DNA from: Myrica gale
Taxonomy: Eukaryota > Streptophyta > Magnoliopsida > Fagales > Myricaceae
Direction of reading: 5' to 3'
Length of the DNA stretch: 64,000 nucleotides
Assembly (NCBI GenBank): GCA_963930655.1
Contig: OZ005607.1
Location: 25,924,874 to 25,988,873, forward strand
Shown piece after piece: positions 25,032 through 35,312 of the stretch (positions within the stretch are counted from its first letter, which is position 1; each line of letters begins with the position of its first letter). The notes under the pieces are model-generated. The model was not told the DNA's origin, searched no databases, and worked only from the letters and a program-made list of their open reading frames with translations. The position numbers and the translations under genes are program-made.

Positions 25032-25140
25032 TTAAATAGAGATCTTCTCCTTTGGTGAGGGAGACCAGCCGAAGCAGATTGCAGACAAAAAACCACAGCT
25101 AGCTAGCCTCTGAAAGTGTGTCTCTGTAAATTGTGTGAGC
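25032..25140 (+). promoter_or_regulatory. Putative FAD2 promoter TATA box and 5' leader exon
   Basis: A TATA-like ttaaataga (25032-25040) is followed by a leader-like stretch and a strong donor (gagcc/gtaagag) at about 25140. An AG acceptor (gtgtacag) lies 4 bases before the FAD2 start codon at 26417. Plant FAD2 genes commonly have one large intron in the 5' leader ending just before the ATG, so an intron of about 1.27 kb (25141-26412) is likely. A second TATA-like word at 26388-26395 could instead serve an unspliced start. Confidence 0.4.
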
Positions 25141-26416
25141 CGTAAGAGAAAGCGGTTCTTCACCAGAAGCAGTAGCACTTTCTTGGAAATTAAGAGCCTC
25201 TATATCCCCTGGTACTTCCCAAGCTCTCTCTCTCTCTCTGAGTCTCTGTGTTTGTGAGTCTTTGTCATATAAACTACTTCTGGAGACACGCATAATTGGA
25301 TAAAACAGATGGATCTTTCATCTCTGGATTAGACCTCTCTTGAGGTGTTTAGTTTTTTGCTTTACTTTTGGGGGGAATGTCAAGCTTCTTCAATGGAGAT
25401 GAACAATTTTCTAATTATCTCCTATTTATAAACAAAAGAACACGAGTTCGGTTACTGTGCTAAGTACTATTGTGCTGAGCATGCTAACGGCTGAGATTAA
25501 AAGTTGAAAATCTGACAACTATGGTTATTTAATTTAAAATATTTTAATTGATGTGACGCGATCTTGGCTCTCGAATTTTAAAGTTTTTAATCTCAATCAT
25601 TGAGATGAGTGCTTAGCACAATAATCAGACAGTGAACACATCATTCTCTCCCTTTCTTTATTTAGCAATCTACTTAGGTAGCTTCACTTTCTTGTTTATT
25701 TTCTCCTGATATTGTTTTGAAAAAAAAATATTCCCATTAATTAAAAAAAATGTTTTATTTCCTCGAATTTTAGGTTATCTTTTTCAGGTTTCAGCCATAT
25801 ACGGATCTAACTTTTGCATGCATTAATTTTTTTTTTGCACGAATTCAAATAGGCCATCGTTTTTGTTTTGAGACGAGGTATGAAATTTGATTTTTATTAT
25901 TTTCTGTGAATTCTGGGGCCGGCCGGGCTTCTTTAAGTTTTCATAAATACGTAAACAGTACTGCTCTCACGTGTGATTTTTGTTTCAGTAAAAATATGTT
26001 TTTCTCACTATATTTCTCAAAATTTTCCGACGGGCAATACTTTCAAAATAAAAATTGTCTCTATTTTCTCTATATCTGAAAATTATGGAATGGACCGTAA
26101 TTACCTAAGAAGGCCGTGACATCTTTCTCTGAGACTTGGTCATGCGTGGTACGGTCACATGCATGTTTCTGTCTTTGAGATCGGCCTTAAATGACACGAC
26201 CGACCCCATGGGTCTGCAAGTGAATGACAAGTGTACTAACCTTTGCATGAACGTGTTTGTAATGTTAGAGGACTCAAACGTGTCTGTCCCTCCATTCCTA
26301 TGTAAATCTGAGCTGTTGTTTCAGCTAGCAATGGTGTCGTCCTAGATTTTTCATCCAATTACAAATTGACTCTTTTGAGGATTGTGCATATATAGACGCG
26401 CGCTGTGTACAGAAGA

Positions 26417-27568
26417 ATGGGAGCCGGCGGACGGAAGTCTTCCCCCATGAAGCTGTTTAAAGAGCAGAAAAGACCCTTCCAGAGAGTGCCACACACAAAG
26501 CCACCATTCACGCTTGGCCAACTCAAGAAAGCCATCCCACCGCATTGTTTCAAACGCTCGCTCCTCCGCTCATCCTCCTATCTTGTTTATGACCTCTCCT
26601 TAGCCTTCCTCTTTTACTGCATTGCTACCTCTTACTTCCACCTCCTCCCTCACCCACTTTCCTACTTTGCATGGCCAATCTACTGGGCTCTCCAAGGCTG
26701 CATTCTCACTGGCGTTTGGGTCATTGCGCATGAGTGTGGTCACCGTGCCTTCAGTGACTACCAATGGGTCGATGACACAGTTGGCCTAATCCTTCACTCT
26801 GCCCTTCTGGTGCCATACTTCTCGTGGAAGATTAGTCACCGCCGTCATCACTCTAACACGGGGTCCCTTGAGCGTGATGAAGTGTTTGTCCCCAGGCCCA
26901 AATCCACAATGCAATGGTATCTCAAGTACTTCAACAACCCACCAGGCAGGGCCCTCATTCTTTCGGCCACACTCCTTCTAGGCTGGCCCTTGTACTTAGC
27001 CTTCAACGCTTCAGGCCGAACCTATGACCGTTTTGCATGCCACTATGATCCCTATGGCCCCATCTATTCTGATCGTGAAAGACTTCAAATATACTTGTCG
27101 GATGCTGGCATCTTTGCTGCAGCTTATGTGCTTTACCTCATTGCAATGGCGAAAGGGCTGGCTTGGGTTGTATGCATTTATGGTGTGCCATTGCTTATAG
27201 TGAATTGCTTCCTTGTGCTGATCACATACTTGCAGCACACTCACCCTGCATTGCCACACTACGACTCCTCGGAATGGGACTGGCTGAGAGGAGCATTAGC
27301 GACCGTTGACAGAGATTATGGTGTGCTGAATAAGGTCTTCCACAACATCACAGACACGCATGTGACTCACCATCTCTTCTCTACAATGCCACATTACCAT
27401 GCAATGGAGGCCACCAATGCAGTCAAGCCAATATTGGGCGATTACTACCAATGTGATGCGACTCCAATTCTCAAGGCAATTTGGAGGGAGGCTAAAGAGT
27501 GTATTTATGTCGAGCCGGACCAAGGGGGCACTAACAAAGGCATTTTCTGGTACGAGAACAAGCTGTGA
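26417..27568 (+). CDS. FAD2: Microsomal delta-12 oleate desaturase (FAD2)
   Basis: The frame gives 383 aa, the usual FAD2 length, when started at MGAGGRK, the family's standard N-terminus; an in-frame ATG four codons upstream (26405) is not used in the family. The enzyme inserts the delta-12 double bond into oleate on phosphatidylcholine in the ER, making linoleate. The three histidine boxes of the di-iron site are HECGH (105-109), HRRHH (141-145) and HVTHH (315-319). Hydrophobic segments lie about 55-75, 84-104, 178-196 and 226-272. The C-terminus WYENKL resembles the aromatic ER-retrieval signal YNNKL. Two positions differ from common FAD2: Arg110 directly after the first box (usually His) and Thr317 in the third (usually Ala). 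Ala104 before box 1 is kept, unlike many acetylenases and conjugases, so ordinary desaturase activity is the first guess. Confidence 0.96.
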   Translation: MGAGGRKSSPMKLFKEQKRPFQRVPHTKPPFTLGQLKKAIPPHCFKRSLLRSSSYLVYDLSLAFLFYCIATSYFHLLPHPLSYFAWPIYWALQGCILTGVWVIAHECGHRAFSDYQWVDDTVGLILHSALLVPYFSWKISHRRHHSNTGSLERDEVFVPRPKSTMQWYLKYFNNPPGRALILSATLLLGWPLYLAFNASGRTYDRFACHYDPYGPIYSDRERLQIYLSDAGIFAAAYVLYLIAMAKGLAWVVCIYGVPLLIVNCFLVLITYLQHTHPALPHYDSSEWDWLRGALATVDRDYGVLNKVFHNITDTHVTHHLFSTMPHYHAMEATNAVKPILGDYYQCDATPILKAIWREAKECIYVEPDQGGTNKGIFWYENKL

Positions 27569-30500
27569 TGTTACGGGCTGCATTGGGCAAAAGGAAATGT
27601 AGAAAGCATGCAGGGAATTAGTGTCTTATAATGAACATCATAAGTATATAATAAGCGTGTTAGTGTTACATGTAGCAAAAAAAAGTGTCAGTGTTGTTGG
27701 GTCTAGCAAGGGCTTGTAATGTACCATGGCGCAAGTAAATTAAAGTATGGTTTCTGTTGTTCTGTGAAATTTCTTTTTGTTTCCTTAAGACAATATTGTG
27801 GATGGTATCAGAGAATTCCTGTGAAAAGAATGGCAATTATCAGTCGAAGAGCCTAGTAGCTAACAAGTATAACTGGGCCCTACTTTCAGTCCAATAGCCT
27901 GCTTGGCTTGGGCTCCACATCCATTTATTTATCCTCGATGCATGGATTAGAGTCTAGAGCCTTGTACTCGGCAATCCTTTTGTCTTTCCTGTCTAATGAA
28001 AAACAAAGAATTAATTGGACACTTTTTAACTCTCATATGGTATTTCCTCTAATACGAGGCCCAGCCCACTTCTTCATATAACCTCTTATAAAAGGCCTTC
28101 ACAACAGCAACTCTGAACCCAGTACGAAAGATTCATGGGCCGTTGGCCATGCCACAGATGTCGAGCTATTAATGTTAAGCTACTAATATTGTATTGGCCT
28201 AGTTACTAATGTATATAAAGAAACAGTATCTTGTTAGTATTGGTTTTGTTACAGGTCAAAGTGACTACGCATAAATAGAAAGGATAAGATAAACAAAGTG
28301 AAGAATTCTGAAAGTTACAAAACCGTTAAAGTGGTTTCAATTCTATTTAGGCTAGTTTGAAGGGAGATTGAGAAATTATGTTACGTTGTATTTTGGAGCC
28401 AGCTTAAGAATCATGCTCTCACGTGAAAAAAAAAAGTAACTTACGGCTGGCATTTATCCAGCCATACAAAAGTGATATTTGAGTTGTTGGACAGAGACTT
28501 CGACACAAAAAGTAAATAAATATTTCAAAAAGTTTTGAATAAATTTTTCTTGAAGAGATTTTTTTTTTGGGTAACTAGTAAATATATTGAATCCCCAAAG
28601 TGACTGTACAAAGATTGGGCATAGCCCATAGGAACAAAGTGATACCAGGGTTAATTGGGGAAAACGCGGGACACCTCATGAGCACCTCGGGAAGGTTGGA
28701 ATGAGAGAAATGGACAGGTCGATCGACTAAAGAATCCACCTGCAGACCTCATATAAGCTTGCGTAATCATCGATCCTAATAGCTGCAAGTTTGGCATTTA
28801 ACACAAGAAGTAATATATGGAATCGAACGTGCATGCATGGCAGCAGTCTCCGGCTAAAGGAACAAGATGGAACCAGCATTTCAACACGCATATATATATC
28901 CTAATTAACTAAAGGAACCAGCATGGGCAGTATAAGACTAGACCTATAGAGGTTTTGCCACTAGAATGTGTACTGTTATTTATTATATGGAGAAGATTGA
29001 AAAGGAATTAAGAAAAAAAGATTTTGCATAATTCATAAGTTATGGGGTGGCTCATGTGCCTCTAACTTTGATCGGCCCTGCTCCAAGTCGCAAAAAGAAT
29101 AAGAAAAGAGAGAATGACAAATTAAGGAACGTATAAAACATAGACTCCTATTGAAATATTGAACTCATGAACCTTATAATAATTACTCCAATAAAAATTT
29201 TAAAGGAACCTTGTATAGTCTAGATTATTGCTGTATTAAAAAAAATTAGTTTATAAAAATTGCTAGTTGAAACTAGTTTATATATTTAACACCATAAGTT
29301 ACATAAGTTAATATTTTCTATAAGGCTAATTACAATGAAATATCATGGGTATCAATTCGTCCGGTGAATGTTGGATATGCATAAATCATGATAAACCATG
29401 CATGTAATTAGGGTAATAGTAGTATAGTGGAGATCATAATTCACTAATACATTGAGGTATGAATAATTTGACTCATCCACATCGATATCAGGAATGTTTG
29501 GAATCCATATTATGCCAATAGACATTGCTTAATTAATATTTTTCTAATTTTCAAATTGAAGGGTAATATATATAAAAAATCAGTCTATTTTCTGCACATT
29601 ATTCATTGTTAGCACATTAATCATAGTTAAAAGTTCTAGTTACTATAGAAACTATCACTAAAACATTCTTCCAAGAGGATGAGGCTAAGCAGAGGGAAAA
29701 GGGTTTTCCATGAGATGGAAAATATTGAAGACTAACCCCACACAAGGCTTTTGAATAAGTGATAAATATCTCATAATGAACCAGGAATATCTATCTTTCG
29801 ATTACAGATGTATTATAAACTCATAATTCATCAGATACTTTTTACCGTGTCAACTAAATATCGTAAGTAAATTTCTCTTGATTGTTCAATCATTTGATAA
29901 CGAGATTCATTCTTTGATAAATAGTCACTATAAGTCAGACTCAATAGAATTAGATTCACCATGTAAGACTCAATAATATTTACGAGGATTCCTAAATTAT
30001 TATTAGCTATGTGAAGTGTTGACGCCGAACAGAATATAAATTATTTTGTAGGCTTAAACATAAGGCAATTTGAGAAAAGGGAAAGAGAGAATTTTGACTC
30101 CAAAGAATTCATAAACACTCTGGATTCAATAAAATTCGTAATAATCAGGAATGAATCAAAACAACCTACAAGCCGGGTTAAAATAGCTGAAAATTCGACC
30201 TTAATAGAATTTTGCCAAAAATAGCAAAACCCTAAAAGTCTTACCAAAACGAAATACGGAAAGAATTAAAGTGATTGCCAAAAATCTGGCCCAAATCGGG
30301 TTCAGAATTATTTCCTAATCGACAAAAAAGAAATTACCATAAATAGCAAAAATTAACTAAAAATAGAGATTTGAAAAGGAAATCAGCGGATTTGGAGCTC
30401 GAAACGATGTACGCTCAGTGGTTATGACGTGCGCACCGAAAAGAGCTTTCCGAATTGGGGTCACGAGAGCGAATCGGACACCTGTAGCCAAAGTTATGGC

Positions 30501-31300
30501 TAAAATACCGACACGTGCACTGAAACTGACCCAATTAGGCTAAATCACGATTTCTTGCCATTTTTACGCTGATCCTCCCGCTCCAGGTAATTCAGCGCCA
30601 TCAATGAGCAATCTGACAGCTCTGCATCATCTGGGTCGGATCCCCTGCATCAAGTATAGCTACAAAAGGAAAAAATTTCCCGTCAAAGTTGATCCGATTC
30701 TCTTTCCCATTTTTGAAAATGAACAATAATATCCTTCGAATCGATAGCAGGTTGGAGGTTCCGTACGTACGGTATAATTACAGCACCTACATACGAAAAA
30801 TTAATCCAATTGTTTGATAGATAATTATAGTGATAAGATAGCTCAAGTGATTGTACAGATCATACCCCAACACATGAAGATTACGTGAGAATCTCTTGAC
30901 ATGGTGCAGTCCCGGCTACTGCTGTCTAGGTTTAGTGTCTTCCATATTTCTTCTTCTTCTTCTTCTTTTTTTCGTAAGGGTCTTCCATATTATTTCTTCT
31001 AGAATAAAAACCAGTCATTAATTAGTGAAGGCTTTTAATTTTTCACCTCTTTAAGGACATGCTCGATAAGTCTCACAACAGCGTTGCCAAACCAGCATTG
31101 ATGAGCGTTACAACTAGGCATTCGACTTTTGTAATTACTCCCTTGCCTCAGATTCATGAATGGGTAGATTCTCACTTATCAAGAAGTAATGACCTCTTTT
31201 GGCCTTAATATACTCTAGGCGGATTTGAACTTTAACGTATTGATGCTCCTTGTGGCGATGGCTGGCTAGTAAGTTTTGCACCCTTTTAACTACCCCCGTC
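27569..31300. other. Intergenic region between FAD2 and the zinc-finger gene
   Basis: The first ~200 bases hold the FAD2 3' untranslated region. The rest is AT-rich with no coding frame of note. A CTT microsatellite lies at 30950-30967. The stretch 30000-30690 has a different feel (fewer A/T runs, phrases such as 'cggacacctgtagccaaagt') and may be a transposon remnant, but no ends or duplications could be identified. Confidence 0.45.
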
Positions 31301-31301
31301 T

Positions 31302-31310
31302 CTATAAAAA
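31302..31310 (+). promoter_or_regulatory. TATA box upstream of the C2H2 zinc-finger gene
   Basis: ctataaaaa fits the plant TATA consensus. A start of transcription about 30 bases on, near 31335, would be followed by a CT-rich leader (31345-31390). Confidence 0.6.
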
Positions 31311-31645
31311 GGAACCCATATACCAATTAAGTATGTGCCTCAGTACACTCTCCTTTCCAACGTCTCATTTGCTTCCTTTTCTCTCTCAGTATCCGCCATG
31401 CCTCTGCATTTCGATGCTTCCATGTCTAGCCAAATTGATTGAGGCTTTGAAAACGACCCCACTGATGGGGAACTGTTTTTTTTTAACTTGAATCATGATC
31501 TTGTCCCGAATTTTGGTGATCATGGTTTCCTTAGCTCTCTGCCCGACTCCATGAGCACCAGCCTCAACCTTGCGCGTCCCCAAAATCATGATCAGCTCAT
31601 TTCACCGAGGACTCAGCCAACGTACTTAACTGTAAGCCAACTTGG

Positions 31646-32941
31646 TTGTGTCAACGAGTCAGAGAGGTGAGAAGAACTTACGTCCCTACACCACACAGAT
31701 CAGTACCAGTCGGTGGTGTCGTCGACTATTTTCCTACGCAAATCCCAGAAGATCTTCCCCTAACCGAGGTCAGTCATGTCACTGAGATTTTGACAACTCA
31801 ACTTATCACTGCAACAGCAACTAGGGAGCGGATTTTCTTCCCAAGATCAGATGAAAACCGCATGATCCAAGGCCAACGCAGTTTCCAAAGCCAAAGTATT
31901 CCTTTGTCCAACGAAGTGAACATGATATCATTCACTTCCCAGGAGGAGCCCGTTAGTGACCATCATTCTAAAACCTCAGGACGAAATCCCAGGCCTATCT
32001 TCATTCATCATTTTGAATCCTCAGGAGGAAATCCCAGCCCTATTTTCATTAATCATCATTCTGAAACCTCAGGAGGATATCCCAGCCCTATATTCATTAA
32101 TCATCATTCTGAAACCTCAGGAGGAAATGTCAGCCCGATCTTCAATCATCATTCTGAAACCTCAGGAGGACATCCCAGCCTTATCTTCAATCATCATTCT
32201 GGAACCTCAGGAGGAGATCCCAGCCCTATCTTCAATCAATTTCAAGACCATGATGTCCCTGATCTTGGTCTTGGTAGCCATTTGCAAAACCGAAGTGCTA
32301 GGTATAGTCCTAGTCTTTATCTTAACCCACCGAGTAAACGAGCAAACGGCCTCCTTCTCATCGACGAGGGTGAACCTATGGAAACCAAGTATCAAAACCA
32401 ACCACAAAGGAACACCAATTTGCATAACTCGCACTTCATGAATGAGTTCACTAGCAGCCTATTGCGGGATTCGAACCCAATTAAGATCAATAGCTCTGAT
32501 GATGAAGATGAAATTGAGGGCAGTGGGCTCACCCGTAGCCTCCCTTGCCAGAAATACGGTCCATACGTATGTCCAAGATGCAAGGAAGTGCTCGATACAG
32601 CGCAATTTTTTGCAGCTCACATCTCATCGCATTACAGGTCTGAGACCAGGGATGAGAGGAGAAGAAGACAAGCAGCGAAGTACAGAAAGAAAAGTACGTC
32701 TCTCCGCCTTGTCCAGTTGGGAAGTGGAGTAACCGTATTGCCCGAGTCTTATAATGCACCACGGATCCGTATGAGAAGGAATGGGCGTATGAGAGGACAA
32801 ATTGATATCCGAGTCGAAGATCAGAAAGGTGATGGGGCCGAAGAACAAGATGAGGCTGAGAGGCAAGAACAGGGCGGCCTGCCTCCAGGACTTGCATCCG
32901 AGGAGGGTTGGATTGATGTCGAGATAAAGAAGGAGCCATAG
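31646..32941 (+). CDS. Single C2H2 zinc-finger protein with internal HHSETSGG peptide repeat (LATE-like)
   Basis: A 431-codon frame. The finger is YVCPRCKEVLDTAQFFAAH then ISSH, with Cys309, Cys312, His325 and His329 (C-x2-C-x12-H-x3-H). The setting 'LPCQKYGPYVCPRC...SHYRSET' is that of a plant C2H2 group with one finger (resembling Arabidopsis LATE-like proteins, from memory), likely nuclear transcription factors. An acidic patch (SSDDEDEIEGSG, 283-294) precedes the finger and a basic patch (RRRRQAAKYRKK) follows it. Residues 106-197 are six copies of HHSETSGGxPSPIF(I)N. The start is uncertain: an overlapping upstream frame (ATGs at 31398 and 31488, stop at 31668-31670) looks equally protein-like but carries a TGA at 31440 and is out of phase with the main frame. 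No intron tested joins them, so the N-terminus may be broken, spliced in a way I cannot see, or begin at 31646. Confidence 0.75.
   Translation: MCQRVREVRRTYVPTPHRSVPVGGVVDYFPTQIPEDLPLTEVSHVTEILTTQLITATATRERIFFPRSDENRMIQGQRSFQSQSIPLSNEVNMISFTSQEEPVSDHHSKTSGRNPRPIFIHHFESSGGNPSPIFINHHSETSGGYPSPIFINHHSETSGGNVSPIFNHHSETSGGHPSLIFNHHSGTSGGDPSPIFNQFQDHDVPDLGLGSHLQNRSARYSPSLYLNPPSKRANGLLLIDEGEPMETKYQNQPQRNTNLHNSHFMNEFTSSLLRDSNPIKINSSDDEDEIEGSGLTRSLPCQKYGPYVCPRCKEVLDTAQFFAAHISSHYRSETRDERRRRQAAKYRKKSTSLRLVQLGSGVTVLPESYNAPRIRMRRNGRMRGQIDIRVEDQKGDGAEEQDEAERQEQGGLPPGLASEEGWIDVEIKKEP
31961..32236 (+). repeat. Six-copy in-frame minisatellite in the zinc-finger gene
   Basis: Units of 45-48 bp encode HHSKTSGRNPRPIFI, HHFESSGGNPSPIFIN, HHSETSGGYPSPIFIN, HHSETSGGNVSPIFN, HHSETSGGHPSLIFN and HHSGTSGGDPSPIFN. 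Length changes are multiples of three, keeping the frame, which argues the repeat has been under coding constraint. Confidence 0.92.
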
Positions 32942-33397
32942 GGACCGTGACTCAAGTAATGCAGCTAGCTATTATAGTTGTTCTTAGTGGTCGTGGAGTG
33001 CTTCGAGCTTCAGGGAAGTCAATAGAGCAGTACCTTAATTTAGGTTCCATTGGGACAATATATGTACTCGTCGTTTTAAATTCAGTTTAAATTAGTGTGC
33101 TCTGGTTTGTAGCTTCACCTCTATGAGCATGGTATAACAGAAGAAAAAGATTGTCAAAGAGGTGATGGTCGAATATGTACGTACTATCATATATATCAAT
33201 GGCATCAAGAAGTATGAAAAATTATAGTTAGATAATTGTTCGGTTCAATAATTACTATATCCTCCACACAAGATCGGAAACCCCAGTAGCAGCGTAAGCC
33301 ATTGTTAGCAAACCAAACAATGTTTGCTTCAAAGGAAAAGGGAAGGACAGTACGTACTATAAAGGGAAAAAACCGTTATGATTTACGCGGCGAATCA
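32942..33397. other. 3' flank of the zinc-finger gene
   Basis: Contains the likely 3' untranslated region; no other feature seen before the tandem array. Confidence 0.4.
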
Positions 33398-33816
33398 ACC
33401 GCTTCAACGACAAATAACTACCCAGAAAGTTGTAGACCTAGCTTGTAGCAATATTTAACACCTGTAAGCTATTGGGATTCACCACAATTCACCGCTTTAA
33501 CGACAAATAACTACCCGGAAAGTTACGTTGTAGAGTAGGCTTGTAGTAATATCAACACCTATATATAAGCTATCGGAATTCGCCGCTTTAATGATAAATA
33601 ACTGCCCAAAAAATTATAGGTCAGACTTGTAGCAATATCAACACCTGTAACTTGTAAGCTACTGAGATTCACCGCTTCAACGTTAAATAACTACCCGAAA
33701 TATTATAGACCAGGCTTGTAGCAATATCAACACCTGTAAGCTATCGAGATTCACCGATTTAATGACAAATAACTACCCAGGAATATATAGCAATATCAAC
33801 ACGTGTAAGCTATCGG
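33398..33816. repeat. Five-copy tandem array, period 82-93 bp
   Basis: Units begin near 33398, 33491, 33582, 33671 and 33753 with accgctt(c/t)aa, then 'caaataactaccc', 'gtagcaatatcaacacc' and 'tgtaagctat'. Copies are imperfect and there is no consistent coding frame. Confidence 0.9.
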
Positions 33817-34330
33817 TTAAAATCTAGGGCAAATTTAATACTGCTAGGGTTTTTCTTCCACTTTTGTACTCCTATTATAACCTTATTTACCTTTAATGTT
33901 GTTTAGGAATGTACTAAAATTCGATTGTTTTGGTTGATAAAAAAATTAACGGTAATTTAGTGTCAACATCGAAGAGATCGGCCTTAATTAGGAGCAAAAT
34001 AGTAAATAGCAAATAATAATTAAACATATTAAGAAACCAAGCTGGGAAGGAAGCAAAGTAATCCCACATTATAAAGTCCCTCAATGGCGCCAAGGCACCA
34101 GTGTATGAGTGTTGCTTGTTCGATCGGTTGTTCCCCAACATACTGTTAGATGATTTTATGGATAGAACGGGCAGAAGGAGATTCCAATAAAATATGTCAG
34201 AGTACTGCATAGTGAACTTCACTGATGGGCGGACCAGATAAAAGATAATCAACCCAACTCACAAATTAAACCATTTCATTGAACTACCTTCCAAATGTGA
34301 CATCGGACTGTTTCGAACTCAGGACCTTAA

Positions 34331-34420
34331 CTCTGATACTAGGTGAAATCATCATCCACACCAAAAGCTTAAACCGTTAGAAATAGATAAATTTTATTAT
34401 TTGAAATATATTCTCTCACA
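34331..34420 (-). mobile_element. TRIM-family LTR fragment with primer-site remnant
   Basis: 34341-34420 is similar to the 79-bp LTRs at 59620-59698 and 62205-62283 (shared 'ccaaaagcttaa' and 'ttttattatttgaa', ending ttctctcaca). It is next to ctctgatact (34331-34340), a remnant of the initiator-tRNA primer site, as expected for the 5' side of an element lying on the minus strand. The other end was not found, so it is an incomplete fossil. The rest of 33817-35312 shows no gene other than the 3' flank of the neighbouring LIN-like gene. Confidence 0.6.
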
Positions 34421-35312
34421 CTTCTCAACGTTTTGGCTTAACACATCGAAATGTTGCATAGTTCTCGAGCAGATATTTCAACTGACACAAACACATCTAA
34501 AATTCTGTTTTGATGATGATCTTCAGATGACTAATAATCTTCACGAGTACATCTATAATCATCTTAATAGTTTTCTCGTTCACCAGCATGCAGGCATCAT
34601 AATCATCTACACAGGAAGTAAAACGAACAAAATACAAAGTTACAATATGATTGTACAGCTATTGCCGGCCATTTTCTTAACCAAAAGCCATGCATAAGTA
34701 GACACTACACATACTGCGTAGGCAAAAATAACTACCTGAAAGGGTAGAGATAAGCATTGAAAAACAAGGAACACATTTCGCAAAACTCCCCACCACTCTC
34801 AAGATAATGTAATTAGGATCACAGTGACTTTATTTGAGGACTATGACAATACAAGAGAAGGAAAAAAAGAAAAATCTCTCTCTATACAGATTTCTGTCGT
34901 CGACTACAATATGACTTGCTATTTGAGTCACCGGTGCCCTCTTGAACATTCCTAACATATATATATTAAAATTACAAAAAGTTGTAAATTTTAAAAGGGA
35001 AATAAATAAATCAACAGATAAAGACTCAGTATAATTATTGTGCAGGTTCTCAGGAAGAATATTAACCTCAGCCTAATGTTCTGATAAGATTGATGACCAC
35101 TGCCCGAGGTGTGGCTCTTTCCTCCAAAAGGTTGTCGACTCCAACACTTGGGAGAGACTAAGCAACTTGGTCAGTTTAAATTTTTTTGTTTCTTTCAAAT
35201 GTGAAACTATTGCAGGCGGTGATATATAATGCTGCGATCATCACCTAAGGTCAGGATATTCAGAATGCCACCAGAGACCTCAGAAGTTGCTGATATTTTC
35301 CCATAAGGAAAA

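Noticed and set aside
31632-31785. Possible intron joining the upstream frame to the zinc-finger frame
   Set aside because: A gtaagc donor at 31632 and acceptors near 31770 or 31785 keep phase, but the segment is not T-rich and the TGA at 31440 would remain, so it is not supported without cDNA.
31956-32441. 161-codon open frame overlapping the zinc-finger gene
   Set aside because: It is the shadow of the in-frame repeat in another frame; the zinc-finger frame has the recognisable domain.
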